Assembly (NCBI GenBank): GCA_946902985.2
Contig: OX336397.1
Span: 190,778,813 to 190,842,812, forward strand
From: Meconema thalassinum
Lineage: Eukaryota > Arthropoda > Insecta > Orthoptera > Tettigoniidae
Length of the DNA: 64,000 nucleotides
Direction: 5' to 3'
In this document: positions 1 through 10,761 of the stretch, piece after piece
Layout: each line of letters starts with the position of its first letter
Numbering within the stretch: the first letter of the stretch is position 1
The notes under the pieces: generated by a model
What the model was told of the DNA's origin: nothing
The model's database searches: none
Seen by the model: the letters and a program-made list of their open reading frames with translations, nothing else
Translations under genes and position numbers: made by a program

Positions 1-714
1 TGAGGCAAAATTGTGAATTCCAGAGTACGGTACTTTTGAGAAATAATTATCAACTTGTAAAAAAAAAAAAAAAAATTTTTACCTTTCTGTTTAGTAACTT
101 CACAAATATTTAGATATTTGGCATTCATACTCCGTAGATCATAATAGAAAATTCATTAAGTATAAAATAAGTATTGTAGGCTACATCAACTTTGAATCTT
201 ATCTAAAATAATTACACAAAGTTATAAGCTCTAAGATATTGGTTGATATCTCAGGGTATTTTGCGGTGACTATCCCCTGAGAATAGTCTCAATTATTTTC
301 CAGGATAACCAGCCCCCCCCCCCCCCCGAAAAATTGTATATACGCCCCTGACGTACCCGTAGGTACCTTAATTGGGTACTTTCCGTGCCACCATTTCATT
401 TTATACTGATGAATATTCCACCTACCAGAACATCTCCGGTGGCATAAAACCGTAGACCACCGTAATTAAAATCTGCAACATTGGAGATATTGGGAGTCCT
501 CTCTGTTACGACATCTTTCAAAGTGAACTAACGGCAAAATTACGTTTATCACTACCGGTACATCCTAGGAAAAACGATATCGTCTTTTGAAATGTAGCTT
601 CGAAAATCTTTCCAGTGGGTTCTCATTATTCCTGACATATCGTCTTGGCACGTCTTCGTCTCGAAATAACACTTCAATATACTCAATGAAGTCTTCGTCT
701 GCCAAGGCTACCTC
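1..714. other. Non-coding flank, no gene seen
   Basis: No convincing coding frame is present. The stretch contains an A-tract near 58-73 and a 15-base C-run at 313-327. Short open frames lack codon bias or recognisable motifs. Confidence 0.6.
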
Positions 715-970
715 CATTCTTCCTGTGATAAGGAGACCTCAAGGTAGCTCGTCCCCTACATTAGAACATAAGCAGCTTCAAGGAGACGTGAAGGAGTCTT
801 TGAGGCCAAGGCTCCCTTAAGTAAGAACTGTGCATAGTATTCCTGTTCAAGGAAGCCTTGTAGGTCTCCTTAAGGAGGCCTTAAGGGAACCTTCGGATGC
901 CTTCCTTAAGCAACCTTCCTAAATGCAAATAGCTTCCTTAAGGAGTCTTCAAGGCCAAGGTCTTTTCATG
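715..970. repeat. CCTTAAGG-rich imperfect repeat cluster
   Basis: Variants of AAGGAG, CTTCAAGG and the palindrome CCTTAAGG recur in both orientations. The blocks at about 790-820 and 925-960 share a pattern close to AAGGAGTCTT followed by GAGGCCAAGG or CAAGGCCAAGG. The segment could form several alternative hairpins. No transposon family was recognised. Confidence 0.5.
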
Positions 971-1429
971 AAATGTTTCTGAATTCCACCCTAAATTTCA
1001 TAATGAAGATAATTCTTACAACCAGAGTTCTGCTTGGACATGTTCGTGCCCTGAATTGATTAATTTACGATATTTGACTGCCGAGGATACCCAGGTTTAA
1101 ATGTGCAACTAGAACTTCTTTATGACGACAATTGGAGGGACCAATAAATAAAATCAGTACCGGTAAGTCCATTTTTTGACAAATGGAGATAATAGGCTCC
1201 ATGTATTCGGATAAAAATTTCACGCTCTTTTCAAATCTCCAATCAGTTTCAACGATAAATAACCCTAAGTCTATGTAATGTACAGAGTTGTAATTGGTAG
1301 TTTCCAGGATTTCAATGAAAGGAATCCCTAAGTGCAAAGAAATCACTAAGTCCATTCAATGCAATGAAGTTCCCTTAATCCATTGGCATTATTCCAATCA
1401 TTTCCCCTCCAATCATGGATCTTGTTCTC
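971..1429. other. Non-coding, nothing recognised
   Basis: A 96-codon minus-strand open frame (1065-1355) lies here. It has no recognisable domain and no neighbouring exon signals that join it to anything, so I treat it as chance. Confidence 0.4.
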
Positions 1430-1990
1430 AACAAACACACGCTGCTATCAGATGATAGGCTGAAGAAGTTCTTGGATCCAGAAGTGAATGCTTCCAAGCT
1501 TCATAATGCTTACAACAGGACCATAAAGGCGATATGATCTAATATGAAATGCTCCTGAGGGTTTTTATGACTGAATTTAACGGATTGTTTGGTCTGCCTA
1601 GAAATGATAAGTGCAATATCTGCACGAAGTACAAAGTAGCCTAGGTAGTCATTGACGCAGCTAAATCATCCACAGACGATGGAACTCGAGAAAATCTGGA
1701 GAAGTGCTTGGAGCAGCACCGGTGACAAGCAGAAACCTTTCTTCAGGAACTCAGTGCTGCGAAAAGCGATGACTCTAGATAGGCTACACTTGCTATTTGC
1801 TTTGCCTCTACCAGTCACAAATGTGCAAGATTAATTGTATCACCGTCAGTTGTGGATTCACATATTTGGAATTCACTTCATCAATACCAACAATGCCGAT
1901 ATGTATGGTACATGCAGGGCGAATAGAGTAATACGTGAAGGAACTTCCATATGAGTCAATGGTTAAGATGAAGTAGTTCTAAATTTCAAC
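1430..1990 (+). pseudogene. Decayed transposon-type protein gene fragment
   Basis: From about 1552 one plus-strand frame reads through more than 90 codons broken by only three stops (TAG, TGA, TAG). It contains FNGLFGLPRNDKCNIC, with a CxxC pair, followed by a charged helical stretch. After a frameshift near 1845, FGIHFINTNNADMY follows. This order (hydrophobic segment, CxxC, charged helix, then a FGIH-like motif) resembles a transposon-derived, uncharacterised protein family that is common in insects. That assignment is from memory and unverified. Upstream, 1430-1535 reads LLSDDRLKKFLDPEVNASKL in another frame and is probably part of the same gene. The several stops and frameshifts make it a dead relic. 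The ends are approximate. Confidence 0.5.
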
Positions 1991-2291
1991 ACCGCGCCCC
2001 GCGCTGAGCGTATGGTCGTAGCAGATGCCGGCTGCCAAGCAGTGACGCATTACTGTGCGCAAATTGTACTTACAATACAAGTACGTTTTAACTGCAAAAT
2101 TAACCAAGACCCTTCTGAGAGGTATTTTTGACTTAAACGAGGTTTAAGCAGTGACGATCTTCCTACTTCTACTGACTTCTTTCGTCTCCATTCGCTTCAG
2201 TCTATATATTGTACATAGACCTACCAGTGAAAGTGGTCCTTTCTTCACAAACAAATTATGAGGACGTTATTAACAATTAGCTTTCTTCTCT
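1991..2291. other. Spacer, no gene seen
   Basis: This is moderately AT-rich sequence between the decayed gene and the inverted-repeat element. Nothing coding or repetitive was recognised in it. Confidence 0.4.
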
Positions 2292-3708
2292 GGGGGACCT
2301 ACACCTTTAACGACCAAAATTTTTCATTTTTCAATTGATTTTTTTCTATATTTATTGATCCTTCCTCTTCAAATCACTGCTACAAAATCTTTGATATGTG
2401 CAATACTTTTGAAGTTATGACCCAAAACGTGCAGGGTAGTGTCATATGTTTCCCTACACATTGGTAACTTTGTTGCTTGTTTTCCGTAACTATGAATTTT
2501 CAAATCCGTTTCCTTAGTAACTGCCAGAGTTTTCAAGATAATGGAGTGAAATTTAGTATAAGAGTGTATCTTATAGAGGAGAACAATATAACTTAGAACT
2601 GTTGCTTTACATGTCATAGTTCCGTTTTTTTAAATATTCAGTGAAATACTTGCAAAAAAGTTACACTTTAATATAAGCTTTAAAAAAATATATTTTTCTT
2701 TACAGATTCCAATGATTCTAGGTCAGTCTCAAGCTACTGCATTAGTAAATACAATGAAAAAAGAATTTTTGGAAAACAATGATATTTGTGTAAAATATTA
2801 GGGAACAGTGCAAAATATGCAGCCGCCATTTTAAATGCCCAATTTCCTGAAATGCATTCGCCATATGACTCGTAAATACACGAACATATTGGCAAAGCAT
2901 ATTGTGATTGGCAGACCAAATTACTATTCTTTAGTATTTTCTGTTGCTAAGGAATAAAAAAGTGAAATTATATGAATTTTGATATCCTTAAAGGTAGGCT
3001 TGCCATACGTCCCGGGTTGACCGGGACAGTCCCGGTATTTTGCTCTTGTCCCGGTGTCCCGCCCGGTTTTATCAAAGTCCCGGAAAACGGCTGTAAGATG
3101 TAAAACGTAATGAATGTAGGCTATGTGTTTAAGAATCTTATATGAATTGGTTACCTTTCAACAATCAACATCGTTGACTATCGCGTACAGAGTCAAAGAG
3201 GTCAGAAGTATTCAAACGAATGACACAAAACAATAGCCCAAACTGCTAATTCAGCACGTTGCGAGGGTAGTGTAATCTGTGAGCAAGCGCTGGAACTACT
3301 TGCCCAGCGCTGCCTCTGGCTGAGCGAGTCTATTGCGGGCGAGTCTATTGCGGTCACAGTCGGGGGAGTATTGAGGGTAAGAATAATTGAGTGCAGACAA
3401 CGCCCGCAAACGTTATCCTATCACAATATCTGCGAATCTTTTAGTTGTGTTGTTTATGTTTATGTACCAGAAAAAAATATCATTAAAAAGGGAAAAAAAT
3501 ATTTTTATGTAGCAAAAATTCCTTTTTTATTTTTAAAAGGTGTGTAGAACTAACAATTTAGGGTCCCAGTTTCCCCCCTTCCGTCACTTGCGAGGCTTTT
3601 AAAAAGGCTTCAATCTCACCATTTTGCTTCTAAAGCCATCCCATATTAACGTGTCTCGGTTTCACTCACTAAAAACATGGCAAGCCTACTTAAAGGTGTA
3701 GGTCCCCC
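2292..3708. mobile_element. Non-autonomous inverted-repeat element, interrupted by a hAT element
   Basis: The ends are a perfect 19-bp inverted repeat: GGGGGACCTACACCTTTAA at 2292-2310 and its complement at 3690-3708. Weaker pairing continues for about 15 bp inward. Without the 694-bp hAT insertion and its 8-bp target copy the element would be about 715 bp. The interior is AT-rich with no transposase, so it is MITE-like. No clean target duplication is visible, so the superfamily is unknown. Confidence 0.65.
2995..3688. mobile_element. hAT-type non-autonomous transposon
   Basis: The ends are TAGGCTTGCCAT and ATGGCAAGCCTA, inverted repeats of each other. The element is flanked by an exact 8-bp direct repeat CTTAAAGG (2987-2994 and 3689-3696). 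An 8-bp target-site duplication is the hallmark of hAT elements. The left subterminal region is rich in CCCGG/CCGGG motifs, as often seen in hAT ends. No transposase is encoded in 694 bp, so mobilisation would have needed a partner. It landed at the right terminal repeat of the surrounding element, so it is the younger insertion. Confidence 0.85.
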
Positions 3709-4094
3709 CTTAATGAATACGATCAATGGCGAGAAATGAAATACATATGAGCAAAGAGGTGAAGGATAACAATTGTCAGCAAATTAAATAAACTATTACA
3801 CTGACAGAAATTGAACCCTATAACCCTGTCAGTTAATGATGAGAGTTCTGAGAGAGCAGGCGATAACGTTGTTTAATATTTGAGTGGTTACCTGATTTCA
3901 TACAGCAGCAACGAAGATTGTGATATATATTTCCTGCATTTGGTCATTGGAAAGTGATTTCGAAACATGTAATGCTGTTAATGATGTAGCCTATGTATCC
4001 TTACCATGCTGAGAGACTCTGGCAGAAGTGAATCTCAATTTCTCAAATACCCGTCTTTATCTTCATTTCACGTGATGACAAAAACAAATGATCG
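3709..4094. other. Spacer, no gene seen
   Basis: Unique-looking AT-rich sequence with no coding signal recognised. Confidence 0.4.
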
Positions 4095-4265
4095 TGTGGC
4101 CTCCTGAGAGGCCGAGTGCAGGTCTTTCTAATTGACGCTCGTGGGCGACCCGTGCGTCGTAATGAGGAAGAGGTTATGATGAAGACGGCACAGTCCCCGA
4201 GCCACGGGAATTAACCCCAAGAGATTAAAATCCCTAATAGGCCGGCCAGGAATTTGTAGCTTCCA
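4095..4265 (+). repeat. SINE-like interspersed repeat fragment
   Basis: The segment is much more GC-rich than its surroundings. It carries the order GAGGCCGAGTGCAGGTCTTT, GACGCTCGTGGGCGACCCG, GATGAAGACGGCACAGTCCC and GAGCCACGGG. This order resembles the body of tRNA-derived SINEs I know from insect sequence (recalled, not searched). The tRNA-like end with a B box is missing, so it is truncated. Confidence 0.45.
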
Positions 4266-5599
4266 CCAGCACTAGCCTAAGTAAAGAATACGATATGGAT
4301 CAACTATATTAATAGACGCGACACCGCTCATAACCTTAAATTCCATATCAACAGGTCCTCTTGATCGTGACCACCGAGATAGAAGGCCATAGCGGTCCGC
4401 TGTGACGTCATGGCCCGTCGATTCATTCTTCAGTCACCCGAACTCAAAGACCGTCACAACACTTGATATAGTGTTACTACCGTGTTATTCTGTAAAATAT
4501 TTTAACAACTATTTACTGAACGAGTACCTGCACAGCACTTGCAACTGTCTGAAACCTTTACGATTATGGATAGCACTCGCTAAGCCTCGTTGTCGAGGAA
4601 TATTTTTGACATATTAGGAAACGGAATAATCTGGTAATAACTTACGTGCGTCCGAAGAGAATAATAATTCTAACTGTAGAACGGGTCTGCTTGAAAAACC
4701 GCTTTTTATTTATTTCTTAATGAAAGTAATTCAAATATATACTACACAGCGTGATGGTTGGAATATCGGCAGTCGGAGATGAACTTTAAAATGAGAAAGT
4801 TGTTAATTTTTTCGTTTTTGTCTATTTTTTATTAAATGGCCAGTGAATATATTTTAAATCAGTGCTTTCCTTGTGCTATTAGCGCTATCCATTATACTAT
4901 AATATGTCTGTGCAACAGAAACGACAGACCTAAGGAAAAGTAAAATTTTGAAGCCTTTTTCCAGTGTTGCCTGCACAAACTGTTCAACACGACTGGGCGG
5001 GGTTACAATGAAGGCTATATAAAATACAATAGAAATAATAAGTAAATAAGCAATCCTGAAAAAAATCCTGAACTTCTCACTTGATCATGGCACAGGGTTG
5101 AACGAGATGGGAAAATACTTATTCAATCGATAACTCTTTCTACATCCGGTACTATGAAACAAAACCAGTACATTGCAGTTTAATCTGTGTTTGCGAATTA
5201 ATTTTCTAACAACGGTAATATTGTATAGATATGATCATATAATCTTCATTGCGTCTACATCCTAAACTAAGTGCAAACAAAAACAGGGTTAAAATATTTA
5301 AAATTAATCACGATGCAGTAATTTTGTTTTGAGATGAAGTGATTGAAGATGTACTCCACTTTTCATAGTAAGTTACATATATTTTTTAATTTTATTTGTA
5401 TTTTTAATAATTAACAAAATTTACCGCTAGAATATGCATCGGCAGACCAACTTCAGCAATGATCCTAAAATCGCCCCTTTATCAGTGAATGACATTTTAT
5501 ATTATACTATATTATATTACATTATAGGCTATTGTAATATTACTATTATTCTCCCCTTCATCAGTGAATAATAATGTAAGGAAGGAAGATTGTAGTTTA
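4266..5599. other. AT-rich spacer, no gene seen
   Basis: No coding frame with recognisable content. A 71-codon plus-strand frame at 4402-4617 has no known motif and is probably chance. Confidence 0.4.
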
Positions 5600-5765
5600 A
5601 CGTGACCGTTAATCTCGTGATCATGAGCCACGGGACCTCCTTTTAACGTGGAATCCGAACCACAGGACATGGCATTTCACTTCGAAAATCTCACATGCAT
5701 TCAGTGGGAATCGAACCTGGTACGCATTGGCGAGAGGCAGACAGCTTGACCGCTGGCCCCTTTTG
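5600..5765 (-). repeat. tRNA-like SINE fragment, copy 1
   Basis: On the minus strand the segment carries AGGTTCGATTCCCACTG (about 5703-5719), a good match to the RNA polymerase III B box. The block around 5651-5720, starting with ATCCGAACCACAGGACATGG on the plus strand, recurs at 49738-49800. Two similar copies 44 kb apart support a dispersed SINE family. Confidence 0.5.
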
Positions 5766-5793
5766 AATAATAATATATTATACTAATATTACG

Positions 5794-5794
<1 letters not shown>

Positions 5795-5825
<31 letters not shown>
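5795..5825. repeat. (TA)n microsatellite
   Basis: An uninterrupted TA dinucleotide run of about 15 units. Confidence 0.9.
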
Positions 5826-5829
<4 letters not shown>

Positions 5830-5837
5830 CGTTGACC

Positions 5838-5996
5838 CTCCAGGTTGGTGGAACCCACGGACTCAGCGAGGGAACTCACCACTACCGCCTCTACGGGCAG
5901 TGTCCTAGAGCTGGGAACATCGAATCGGAAGGGATACAACTGGTGAGGTGGGATTGGCAGCTAACCATGCTAACCGCTACGCTACGGAGGCGACCA
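5838..5996 (-). repeat. tRNA-derived SINE fragment
   Basis: Read on the minus strand, 5974-5984 gives TAGCGTAGCGG, matching the polymerase III A-box consensus. It is followed by TTAGCATGGTTAGCTGCC, as in tRNA D-arms. The segment is GC-rich relative to its flanks. A clear B box was not found, so this is a partial copy. Confidence 0.45.
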
Positions 5997-5999
5997 TCA

Positions 6000-6718
6000 G
6001 GAAATGTACAGAGGCATATTGAAGTCAAGTTTGCCGGATAGGCCTAAAACTATGTACCGGTAGGTAAATATCGTCTGGTCATCTTCCTAGCAGGTGGAAA
6101 GGTGCAATTATTATCCGAGGAGACGTAACAGGCTTTAAGGAGGTGGGTTATAGCAGTGTTTGTCAAACTACTGACTCTAGGATAGATAATCTGATGTAAC
6201 GGGTGAAGTGGATGAGTATAAGTGACAGGCTGTATGAAGACCAAAAATTAAAACAGGTAAAAACCAAAACATCACTAAATCCACAAGTGTTGTTATATTG
6301 CATAAACTACATTTTAATAATAATTAGGCTATAGCTTTTAGTTATCTCAAATAAAACTTGATATGCATGTTTGCCTGTACCGTAACAGAAAATTAGACCT
6401 CAAGAGTGAAAAATACGGATGTTTTGTAACTGAAGTGCGAAACTCGGTTTTTCATTTCCTGAAAAGTTGAAAAAATGGATTTAGGTATTTCATTTATTGG
6501 GCCCTCCAATTATACAAGTTACCCTGTGCTAGTATTTATAAGTTGGTACGGATAAATACATCTTCGAATCTCATCCGTTCACTGTTGGACCTGAGAGATA
6601 TATGTTGTGTTTAGTTTGAAGTGGGTTTTTGTAACATGAGGCGGAAGTATTGTCTTGTATTTTCTGAAACTGATTGTATCCATTTACTGCCAATTTCTTA
6701 GTTGGCCTACTCGTGGTG
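6000..6718. other. Spacer upstream of the zinc-finger gene
   Basis: No recognisable gene. Short open frames here lack motifs. Confidence 0.4.
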
Positions 6719-6925
6719 TGACTTGAGTTTACTTTTACGTTGATAGGTTTGTAGTGTAATACTCTGCCCCATCATATTGTGCTCATATTTGTGTAAAACC
6801 AGTTGGACGCGGCATTTCACTGATTTGAGTTTACTTTTACGTTGATAGGTTTGTGATGTAATACTCCGCCCCATCATATTGTGCTCATATTTGTGTAAAA
6901 CCAGCTTATAGGACGCGGCATTTCA
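6719..6925. repeat. 102-bp tandem duplication upstream of the zinc-finger gene
   Basis: Two head-to-tail copies share GAGTTTACTTTTACGTTGAT, ATCATATTGTGCTCATATTT and GGACGCGGCATTTCA, with only a few differences. The second copy ends about 280 bp before the first coding ATG at 7208. It therefore lies in the likely promoter or 5' untranslated region and duplicates any binding sites in it. Confidence 0.8.
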
Positions 6926-7207
6926 GTGGCTGGCACCAGTAATTCCTTATTCTATCGCAATGATAGATCTTAATATTTTACTCGATATTATACCCTAACT
7001 AAGTAATTAATATCATATAAATTCGTGCGCTAACCTCTTCTTCTCACTGTGCACCAGGAGGGTTATATTCTCATTACTGTAGTCATATTTGAATTCTGAG
7101 GTCTGAAATGACCTCATTTGATAATGGTAATGAGTTGGCTTACTGGTATAAGTATGGCATGTTATAATCCTTAAGCGCACTTTGTGTGTTCTAGTTTGCT
7201 GGGCAGT

Positions 7208-7276
7208 ATGGAGCAACAACCACTCATTAAGAGTGAGCCGGAATTACTGTCTCAAACTGATGAATTACCTGATATT
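7208..7276 (+). CDS. C2H2 zinc-finger protein, exon 1 (N-terminus)
   Basis: This coding exon starts with ATG and encodes 23 residues beginning MEQQPLIKSEPELL, ending in frame at a consensus donor GTAAGT (7277). The acidic composition and the IKSE motif, which fits the psi-K-x-E SUMO consensus, are typical of arthropod zinc-finger proteins of the nucleus. The exon ends in phase 0, and the next exon 204 bp on begins in phase 0. The start is the first ATG in this frame and begins the acidic N-terminus. A non-coding exon further upstream is possible. On its own the exon would be too short to call; the support comes from the phase-consistent chain of four more exons. Confidence 0.7.
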
Positions 7277-7480
7277 GTAAGTTGTATTTATTGTGTATAT
7301 CGTGTAACATAGCAATCTTAGTGATGTGCATGACAAGCAAGGTTTATTGACTTAATACTTGATACCAAATAGTAGGTTCACCAGGATATTTAAAATTTTA
7401 TTTTTACACATAACTTGGTACAATTATTCTGTCTGCATGATTTAGGTTGGCTCATTCTGTACTTGTTTAATACTTTCTAG

Positions 7481-7579
7481 GAATCAATTGACCTGTTACC
7501 CTCCTATAAACTGAAGAATGAGTCTGGCGATTATTATGAAGACAAAAGCTAGGCAGTCAAATCGGAACTTGAAATACAG
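7481..7579 (+). pseudogene. C2H2 zinc-finger protein, exon 2, with in-frame stop
   Basis: A pyrimidine-rich acceptor ends in TTTCTAG. The exon then encodes 33 codons in phase 0, starting ESIDLLPSYKLKNESG and ending AVKSELEIQ before the donor-like GTGATC (7580). Codon 24 of the exon is TAG (7550-7552); one base change from GAG or CAG would give a stop here. Sequence on both sides is acidic and in the same style (VKSE after the stop repeats IKSE before it), so the exon was once read through. With the stop, translation would yield only 46 residues and no fingers. Alternatives are a sequencing error, stop-codon readthrough, or a polymorphic null allele. No alternative donor preserves the downstream phase. 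Confidence 0.65.
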
Positions 7580-7859
7580 GTGATCTTAGATTCTATATTT
7601 CCTCTCATTAAAATGTTTCTTATTTTAGCAGAGAGCAGTTGCTGATGTTATTGTAATCATAATGCGAGTTCCTGGGATCTATTGTATGTGAAGTCTACAC
7701 CACACGCTGTGCTAACAGTAGCTAATTTACTGGTAATGCAGGTTCACTCTTCTGCCATATTTGTCGGAGGATGAAACACAGTTTTAGTGATAACCTTTCA
7801 CATCAAAACACATAGTGTATGTCTGGAAAGCTTTCTTCTTCTTTATGTGCCATCTCCTC

Positions 7860-10062
7860 TCAGGAGGGTGGCAACATCATAGAGACTCTTGCTTTCGATG
7901 ATGCAGCACGAAACAGCTCAAAAGTGGAACAATTGAACCAAGTTATCAGATTATCGATCCAAGAAATGCGTCTTCTTCCTGGTCTTCTTTTACCTTGTAG
8001 CTTTCCTTGAATGACCAGCTGCAGCAGATGATATTTCTCTCCTCTCATCACATGACCCAGATACTGCAGTTTTCTAATGTTGACAGTATTTAATATTTCC
8101 TTTCTCTTTCCCATCCGCCTCATCACCTCATCGTTGGTGAACTTTTCTTTCCAACTCAGCCTCAGTATCCTTCTGTACGTCCATAGCTCAAATGCCTCCA
8201 ATCTGTCCATTTTTCTTTTCTTTATGGTCCAGGTATGAACTCCATAGAACAAGGTGGAGAAGATATAACATCTCAGAAGTCTAATTTTTAGATGTAAATT
8301 AAGGTCTCTGCTACAGATCACTCTCCTCATTTTATTGAATGCATTTCAGGCTTGACCGATCCTGGACTTTATCTCCTCAGTACAGTCAATGTAGCAGTTC
8401 ACATTTGTTCCTAAATACTTGTACTTTGTCACTTGCTGTACTGTCTCCCCATTGATTATCAAGCTCTCTTGATTTTGTGTTCGTGATACTACGATAAAAA
8501 GTGTCTTACTGACATTATGTGTTAATCCCCATTGTTCACTTGCCTCCACGACTTTGTTATTCAGTCGCTGTAAATCTTGTAGATCTTCTGAGAATAACAA
8601 CGTGTCATCTGCAAATCTTAAGTTGTTTATTATTTTTCAATTAACTTTAATTCCCGCTGTTTCTTCCTCTGAAGCTACTTGTAATATTTCTTCTGAGTAT
8701 TGATTAAACAGCATAGGAGACAAGACACAACCTTGTCTAACACCACGTTTTATTTCCACCTCTTCAGATAGCTCCCTACCTTCCTTTATGACCGCAGTCT
8801 GTTTGTAATAAATATTGCCGATGATTCTAATGTCCTTCACATCCAAGTTCTTCTTCTGGAGCATTTGGATGAGGCAATCATGACGAACTTTGTCGAAAGC
8901 TTTATTATAATCCAAAATGCAGACATACATGGATTGATTCACATCTAAACATCTCTGTGCCAGCACATTGAAGGTAAACAGGGCTTCTCTTGTTCCTAGT
9001 GCATTTCTGAAACCAAATTGTGTTTCACTGATATCCTGTTCCAATTCTTTGAAGATCCTTCGATGGATAATTTTTAGGAAATTTTTAGAGTATGACTTAT
9101 GAGACTGATTGTTCTATGATCGCTGCATTGACGGGCATTTGCCTTTTTCGGCAATGTAACAAATATAGACTGTAGCCATTCATGAGGAATGACTCCTGTG
9201 TTGTAGATTGAATTATACAAGTCTACTAAGACATCTAATTGTTCTTCATTAATGAGTTTCAGTATGTCAGCTGTTATGAGATCAGGACCAGGAGCTTTAT
9301 TATTTTTTGACAACTTTATAGCATGCATTACTTCTTCTTTTGTTATATCTGATCCATTTTCGACATCTATATTTTCACTAGCATAAGGTTCTTTCCTATC
9401 TTCTTCAAACAGTTCTTCTATATATTCCTTCCATCTCTCAAGTTTTTCTTTATTACCAATGATGTCACTATTTTTGCCAAGCAATATACTCCCTTTCCGT
9501 ATCTTATTGATACCAGTTAGTTCTTTGACTTACTTATGGATATTGAAATTGTCGTTTTTTGAAATTAAGTCTTCAATCTCTGTGCATCTTTCTGTGTACC
9601 ATATCTCCTTTGCTAACCGTATCTTCCTTCTTATTTCTGCATGTGTACTCCTGTAAAGATCTTCATCTCGGTTTTTACAGAGCCTCCTCTTTTCCATCAA
9701 TTGTATTATTTCATCAGTCATCCAAGTCTTTTTATGCACTGTTTTACCATCTTTCAGCATCTCTCGACTTGTATGCTGGAGTAGTCCCTTAAAGGATTTC
9801 CATTTGTCATTAACATCACTGAAGAATTTTTTCTCTTCTTTACAGAGCTCTTCATTGATTCGTTCTGTAATTTGTTCTCTCACTATAGGATCTTGAAGTT
9901 GTGAGATGCGTATTTCCTTAAGCTTTATTTCGAATCTAGCCACAAGTGGATTGTAGTCTGATGCCACATCTGCTCCTGGATAAGTTTTCACTGCTTTGAT
10001 GGCATTCCTATAGCGTTTATTCATTAGGATGTAATCAATTTGATTCCGGATAATGTTGTTAA
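7860..10062 (-). pseudogene. LINE reverse transcriptase region, broken
   Basis: Read from 10062 down: end of the endonuclease (NKRYRNAIKAVKTYPGADV), a linker, then reverse transcriptase blocks KAPGPDLITADILK, the region with FGFRNALGTREALF, DYNKAFDKVRHD, RQGCVLSPMLFN, and the catalytic FADD at 8604-8615. The tail has FYGVHTWTIKKR and the LEAFELWTYRRILR motif typical of RTE-like LINEs. Breaks: stop near 9530, a frameshift near 9074, stop after the RT palm near 8637 (TGA two residues after GIKVN), and stop near 8346. Reverse transcriptase would copy its own RNA at a nicked genomic target. This copy cannot be translated as one protein. Confidence 0.85.
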
Positions 10063-10761
10063 CGTATCTCCAGGTGCTTTCCAGGTGTACATTATTCTTT
10101 CTGGTAGCTTATAGAAAGTGTTTGTAACAACTAACTCATTGTCCTCACAATACTGTGCAAGGATTTCTCCCTGTTCATTTCGTGATCCCAGACCAAAATC
10201 TCCTATTAAGTCACCATCACGTCCCTTGCCAATTTTTGCGTTGAAATCGCCCATGATGATTGTGATGTCTCTAGATTTTGTGGTACTCAATACTTTCTCA
10301 ATTTCTTTATAGAACTGCTTCAACTTTGCTTCACTCTTGTCAGCAGTTGGAGCATAGACTTGTATAATGTAAACTTTTGCTCTTTTTGTTTGTAGTTGTA
10401 AAGCGATTACCCTGTCGGAGATTGGCAAAAAACTTGTCACACACTGGCTCGTGATTTTGTCAACAATAATAGCAACTCCATTCCAGTGATAATTATCATC
10501 ATTACCAGAGTAATATATCTTTATTTTGTTGCTATGCATTTCACCTGAGCTATGCCATCTTGTTTCACTTAGTCCGAATATGATTATCTTGAGTCGCTGC
10601 ATTTCTTGGATCACGTTCTGCAACTTTCCTGACTGATATAATGATTTCACATTCCACGTACCTATAATCATATTTCTCATAGCTCTTTTCGTCGTATTCC
10701 CTCCCGGAGATCCGAATGAGGAAATTGAAACTCTGGAACATTTTCCTTTGAAACCAGCCAT
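10024..10761 (-). pseudogene. LINE apurinic-type endonuclease domain
   Basis: A single open frame of 245 codons matches an exonuclease/endonuclease/phosphatase fold. It shows IGTWNVKSLYQSGKL with the metal-binding Asn, GLSETRW with the catalytic Glu, VYIIQVYAPT, IIMGDFNAKIG with the Asp-x-Asn pair, and FGLGSRNEQGE. The expected final block with the catalytic His is lost to a frameshift near 10060: after YTWKAPGDT the frame shifts, and the true continuation (NQIDYI-like) is in the next frame. The domain nicks target DNA to prime reverse transcription. Proteins with this domain are often mislabelled as craniofacial development protein 2. Confidence 0.85.
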
